Positions 53,566 through 56,412 of a DNA stretch of 56,412 nt are shown here, piece after piece; position 1 is the stretch's first letter, and each line of letters begins with the position of its first letter. The position numbers and the translations under genes were made by a program. A model generated the notes under the pieces. It was not told the origin of the DNA and made no database searches. It saw only the letters and a program-made list of their open reading frames with translations. Origin of the DNA: Bimuria novae-zelandiae CBS 107.79 (lineage: Eukaryota > Ascomycota > Dothideomycetes > Pleosporales > Didymosphaeriaceae); NCBI GenBank assembly GCA_010015655.1, contig ML976677.1, positions 623,427 to 679,838 of the forward strand, given 5' to 3'.

Positions 53566-55400
53566 TCAGACCTTGGCGTCCACCTCTTCGCCAACCGCAA
53601 GCACGTGCCCGCTCTCATCCATGGCGACTCTGACCTTCCTCGTACTCTCTTTCCTAGGGTTCTTTGCCTCGAAGATCTCCTTCAGCTCCTCAAGCGTCTT
53701 TCCAGCGGTCTCAACAAAGAAGCTACACATCGTCAGCATATTTATTCGCATCACTCCGTTTAAGAAGACTTACAAGTATATGACCACCATCTCAACCATG
53801 ATCCACACAATGTACACGAGATACAGCTTCCACTTGATCTTCTCGATGCCCACGCTGATACCATACGTATTCACCACCATTGCCACGTTGATGAATAGGA
53901 AGTTGATGCCGGAACCCTTCGCGCGCGTCCTGTTCTCCAGACACTCCACGGCGTAAAGCGTCTGCAGGGGTGTCCAGCCCCATGCAAAGAAGATGCCGAA
54001 GAGGTAAATGGACACAATGGTACCGTAGGCCATCTTGTTGTCTGGGGACGAAACCGCGGTGAAAGCCGTGAGCAAGACGTATGAGAAGAGGCCGCCAAGG
54101 AGGCCATAGAGTAACATGGGGCGGCGACCGAGCTTATCGAGGAGCGTGGCGCCGTATATGGCGGCAAGCATGGAGAAGATGGGGTTGATTGCATTAATGA
54201 TGAGTTGTGAGTTCACCGAGGTGATGCCAGCGTTTTTGATCATCGCCGGCATGAAGTAGCTGACTACGTTGTTACCGCTCCCTGTGTCACTCACAGTCAG
54301 TCACTGCTTCTTTCTCAACTAACTTTAAGGGACTGTACTCACACTGTCCGAAGAACGCCATGCAGATGACCATGAAGAGTCTGTATCGCGCGGCGCGCGT
54401 GTTGAACAACTCGCGGAGATCCCACCATGGATTTTCGTCCCTGAAGCGCGCAAAGTCCTCGGTGATCTCCTGGAGTTGCAGCTGCACAACAGGCGCATTC
54501 GCATCGCCGTCACCATGGTATTTCGCCATGATCGCAATCGCCTCCTCTGTCCGGTCCTTTGAAAGCAGCCATCTGGGCGTCTCGGGGAAGAACATGATAA
54601 TGCAGGCAACGATGCCAGGCAGGACGCACTGCACGATCGTGGGCAACCGCCACGCCCACGATGACTCCGCCATATGCAGATTCGTCCCGTACGTCGTCCA
54701 TCCCGCGAGAATATTTCCCACCCACCAGAAGTTGTTGTACATGCCCGCCATGGTGCCGCGGAATTTCGGGTGCGCGAGTTCCACGGCGTACGCCGGCGCC
54801 ACAGCGCTCGCAATGCTGGCGCCCAGCCCGAGCACGAAGCGGCCACCGATAAACTGTGGCATGTGGTGCGCGGTGGCCTGGATAGCGGTGCCGATAACCA
54901 CCACGACGCAGCCGACGAGGATGGCGAAGCGGCGGCCCCAGCCGTCGGCGAGGAAGCCGCAGAACGGGAACGCCGCGATCTGGCCCAAGTTGTACGAGAT
55001 GAAGACGATGCCGGTGGAAGAGCCCTCGCCGGTGAGACCGAAGGTGGTCTGATAGGATTCCATAGCGTTGATCGCGCCCATGAGACTGGAGTCGAAACCA
55101 TTGAGGGTGGAGACAAGGTACGAGACGGACATTATGGCCGAGAGCTGGATCATGGATTTTGAGCGGAAAGATGGTTTCTGCGCTTCAATGGCGGCGGCTG
55201 CATCTTGTCAGTCTCCTCGCTCATACTGCTTACTTGCAAGACCTTCATCGCATTCGAAAGTCTTGAAGGGTGAAAAAAGTAGCAGGGGTGAACATACCCA
55301 AACCCACCGCCGCCGCACTCGTCTCAGTAACATGCGCGCCCTTGCCTTCCCCATTGCTAAAGCTCTGCTCTATCGCAGCCTTCTCACGTTTCTCCGCCAT
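53566..55400 (-). CDS. Sugar transporter, MFS sugar-porter (hexose/lactose permease-like)
   Basis: Exons: 55400-55298, 55203-54343, 54281-53774 and 53722-53566, 1629 bases, 542 residues. The start MAEKREKAAIEQSFSNGEGK is followed by helix 1 with STLNGFDSSLMGAINAM (GFD motif). Next are GFLADGWGRRFAI (loop 2-3 signature), GRFVLGLGASIASAVAPAY and VELAHPKFRGT (PxxRG region), then PETPRWLL and the spliced FFGQWSGNNVVSYF of helix 7. GRRPMLLYG follows, and VETAGKTLEELKEIFE stands for the usual PETKG-LEE C-terminal motif. Twelve helices and normal length. It imports sugars by proton symport; the lactose-permease-like clade is likely, but substrate is not determined. The QWSGNN junction confirms the choice of acceptor at 54282. 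Confidence 0.93.
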
Positions 55401-56412
55401 GCTTATTGTCAGCGTCGATCTCAACAGCACGCGTGCCTTCCTTCAATCTCGATCCCAGACTTCAAACAAGGCCCAGAAAACTGGTAGATTGCGCTGCGGT
55501 CCCCCAAGCAGGGTGCATATCGCCTTCATATATCTCCCAGAATCTTTGCGGAAGGTGCTACATGCTTGCGTTTATCCCCCTGGGGTAATGCAAGCGCTCC
55601 GCAAACCGGTTGAGTTGAAAAACGTGCTTGCCAGTGCAGCCGTTATGCTTGGCACCTGGACGTCGGCGTGCGGGGAAAACCCCAGGACGGCGGCGCAGAT
55701 GCCGGCGTGGCTCCGGGGGCTAGCCCGGAGGGTTGCAGTGCAGCGGTGGTATTCTCGGCGCGGAAGAGGGCCTAAAGACGGGTTTGGGAAATTCGCGCGA
55801 CAGGTGAAAGGGTGGGTTTGAGGGAGGTGTCTTTAGTAGAGAGGGTTGTGGGTGTGGTGTTTAGGAGTGCGCGTAGATTTGGGTACGACGGGATGAACGG
55901 TGCATACCCACCCCTCTGCGACCATTGCAGTGGTTTTCTGGCTCTGCAACTCAATTCCACGTTCCCGCATAAAGAACACAACAACACAACAACAACCTAC
56001 GATCTCGAGGCTACGCAGTGCACGATTCATGAGGAAGGTCTCGCCTTGCCGTGGGCGCTACCGTCGTCGTCGCCCAGACCTCGGGCCGGTAGCTTGCCTG
56101 GGTGCGTCACGAGACCTTAACTAGACCTCGGGACTGGCCTTGCATGGAAGAAGATTTACACACGGTGCAGTTGACACCTCTCTGGCCAAGAAGGTGCGGA
56201 AAGGCTCCCTGAAGGGGCGATGGCGCCGGCTTCGCAATGTGTTGGTGTGGGAAGTGGGCATCGGGCGTTGTTGAATTTGACTGCCCCGAGATTCGCTGAA
56301 CTTGACTACCCATGCACGCGGGTGACAAAATAAGCGAGACTCAATAGCCGAAAATGATCCGATTCCTCACCACCGTACAATTTTGTACTATATATCCGAA
56401 CGTAGGCCATTT
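55401..56412. other. Intergenic region to the window edge
   Basis: Promoter of the sugar transporter and unassigned DNA. Plus-strand ORFs at 55270-55821 overlap the transporter's first exon or lack coding character. No RNA gene was recognised. Confidence 0.4.

Noticed and set aside
54325..55116. 263-codon minus-strand ORF rich in Ser/Arg
   Set aside because: Shadow frame of the sugar transporter, with no hydrophobic segments.
1..56412. CRISPR arrays, tRNA or rRNA genes
   Set aside because: No regularly spaced repeats of that kind and no cloverleaf or rRNA sequence recognised. A tRNA scan would be needed to exclude a tRNA gene fully.

Overview
The window is nuclear DNA of a filamentous ascomycete fungus. 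Genes are split by short (about 45-70 bp) GT-AG introns. The families present are typically fungal: a highly reducing polyketide synthase (HR-PKS), Fung_rhodopsin-type membrane proteins, DUF4470/MYND, DUF1996 and FSH hydrolase. Repeats carry C-to-T and G-to-A damage in CpA/TpG context like that left by repeat-induced point mutation (RIP). Class Dothideomycetes is a reasonable guess but is not proven by the sequence.

Layout. (1) 1-5.2 kb: a broken TPR fragment, then a double zinc-ribbon protein and a disordered protein, both on the minus strand. (2) 6.2-12.9 kb: a minus-strand host gene split by a complete Ty1/copia LTR retrotransposon (6907-12572). Its LTRs are 204 bp, its target duplication is CAATG, and its gag-pol is dead. 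A solo LTR of a related family, with its own TTATC duplication, sits inside it. Removing the element and one CAATG copy rejoins the host frame. (3) 13.9-20.9 kb: two decayed genes, a DUF4470/MYND-finger gene that holds an 870 bp hAT element (8-bp duplication GCCACTAC), and a DUF1996 gene. (4) 21.6-40.9 kb: a polyketide gene cluster. (5) 41-56 kb: ordinary genes, namely a secreted GH106-like glycosidase, a membrane protein with an in-frame stop, an amino-acid permease, a disordered protein and a sugar transporter.

The cluster holds a nine-exon HR-PKS (KS-AT-DH-cMT-ER-KR-ACP, 2668 residues, no release domain), a Fung_rhodopsin membrane protein, an MFS exporter, an FSH-family hydrolase, a cytochrome P450, an NmrA-like NAD(P)-binding protein and a second Fung_rhodopsin protein. 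By analogy with lovastatin-type pathways, the PKS would build a C-methylated reduced chain, the FSH hydrolase would release it, the P450 and NmrA-like enzyme would modify it, and the MFS protein would export it. No transcription factor gene is visible. The product is unknown. The hydrolase gene has an exon junction that does not keep frame, so release may be impaired.

Exon models were checked by arithmetic. The PKS, both rhodopsin-like genes, the MFS, P450, glycosidase, permease and sugar transporter all give whole-codon coding lengths with the splice sites listed.
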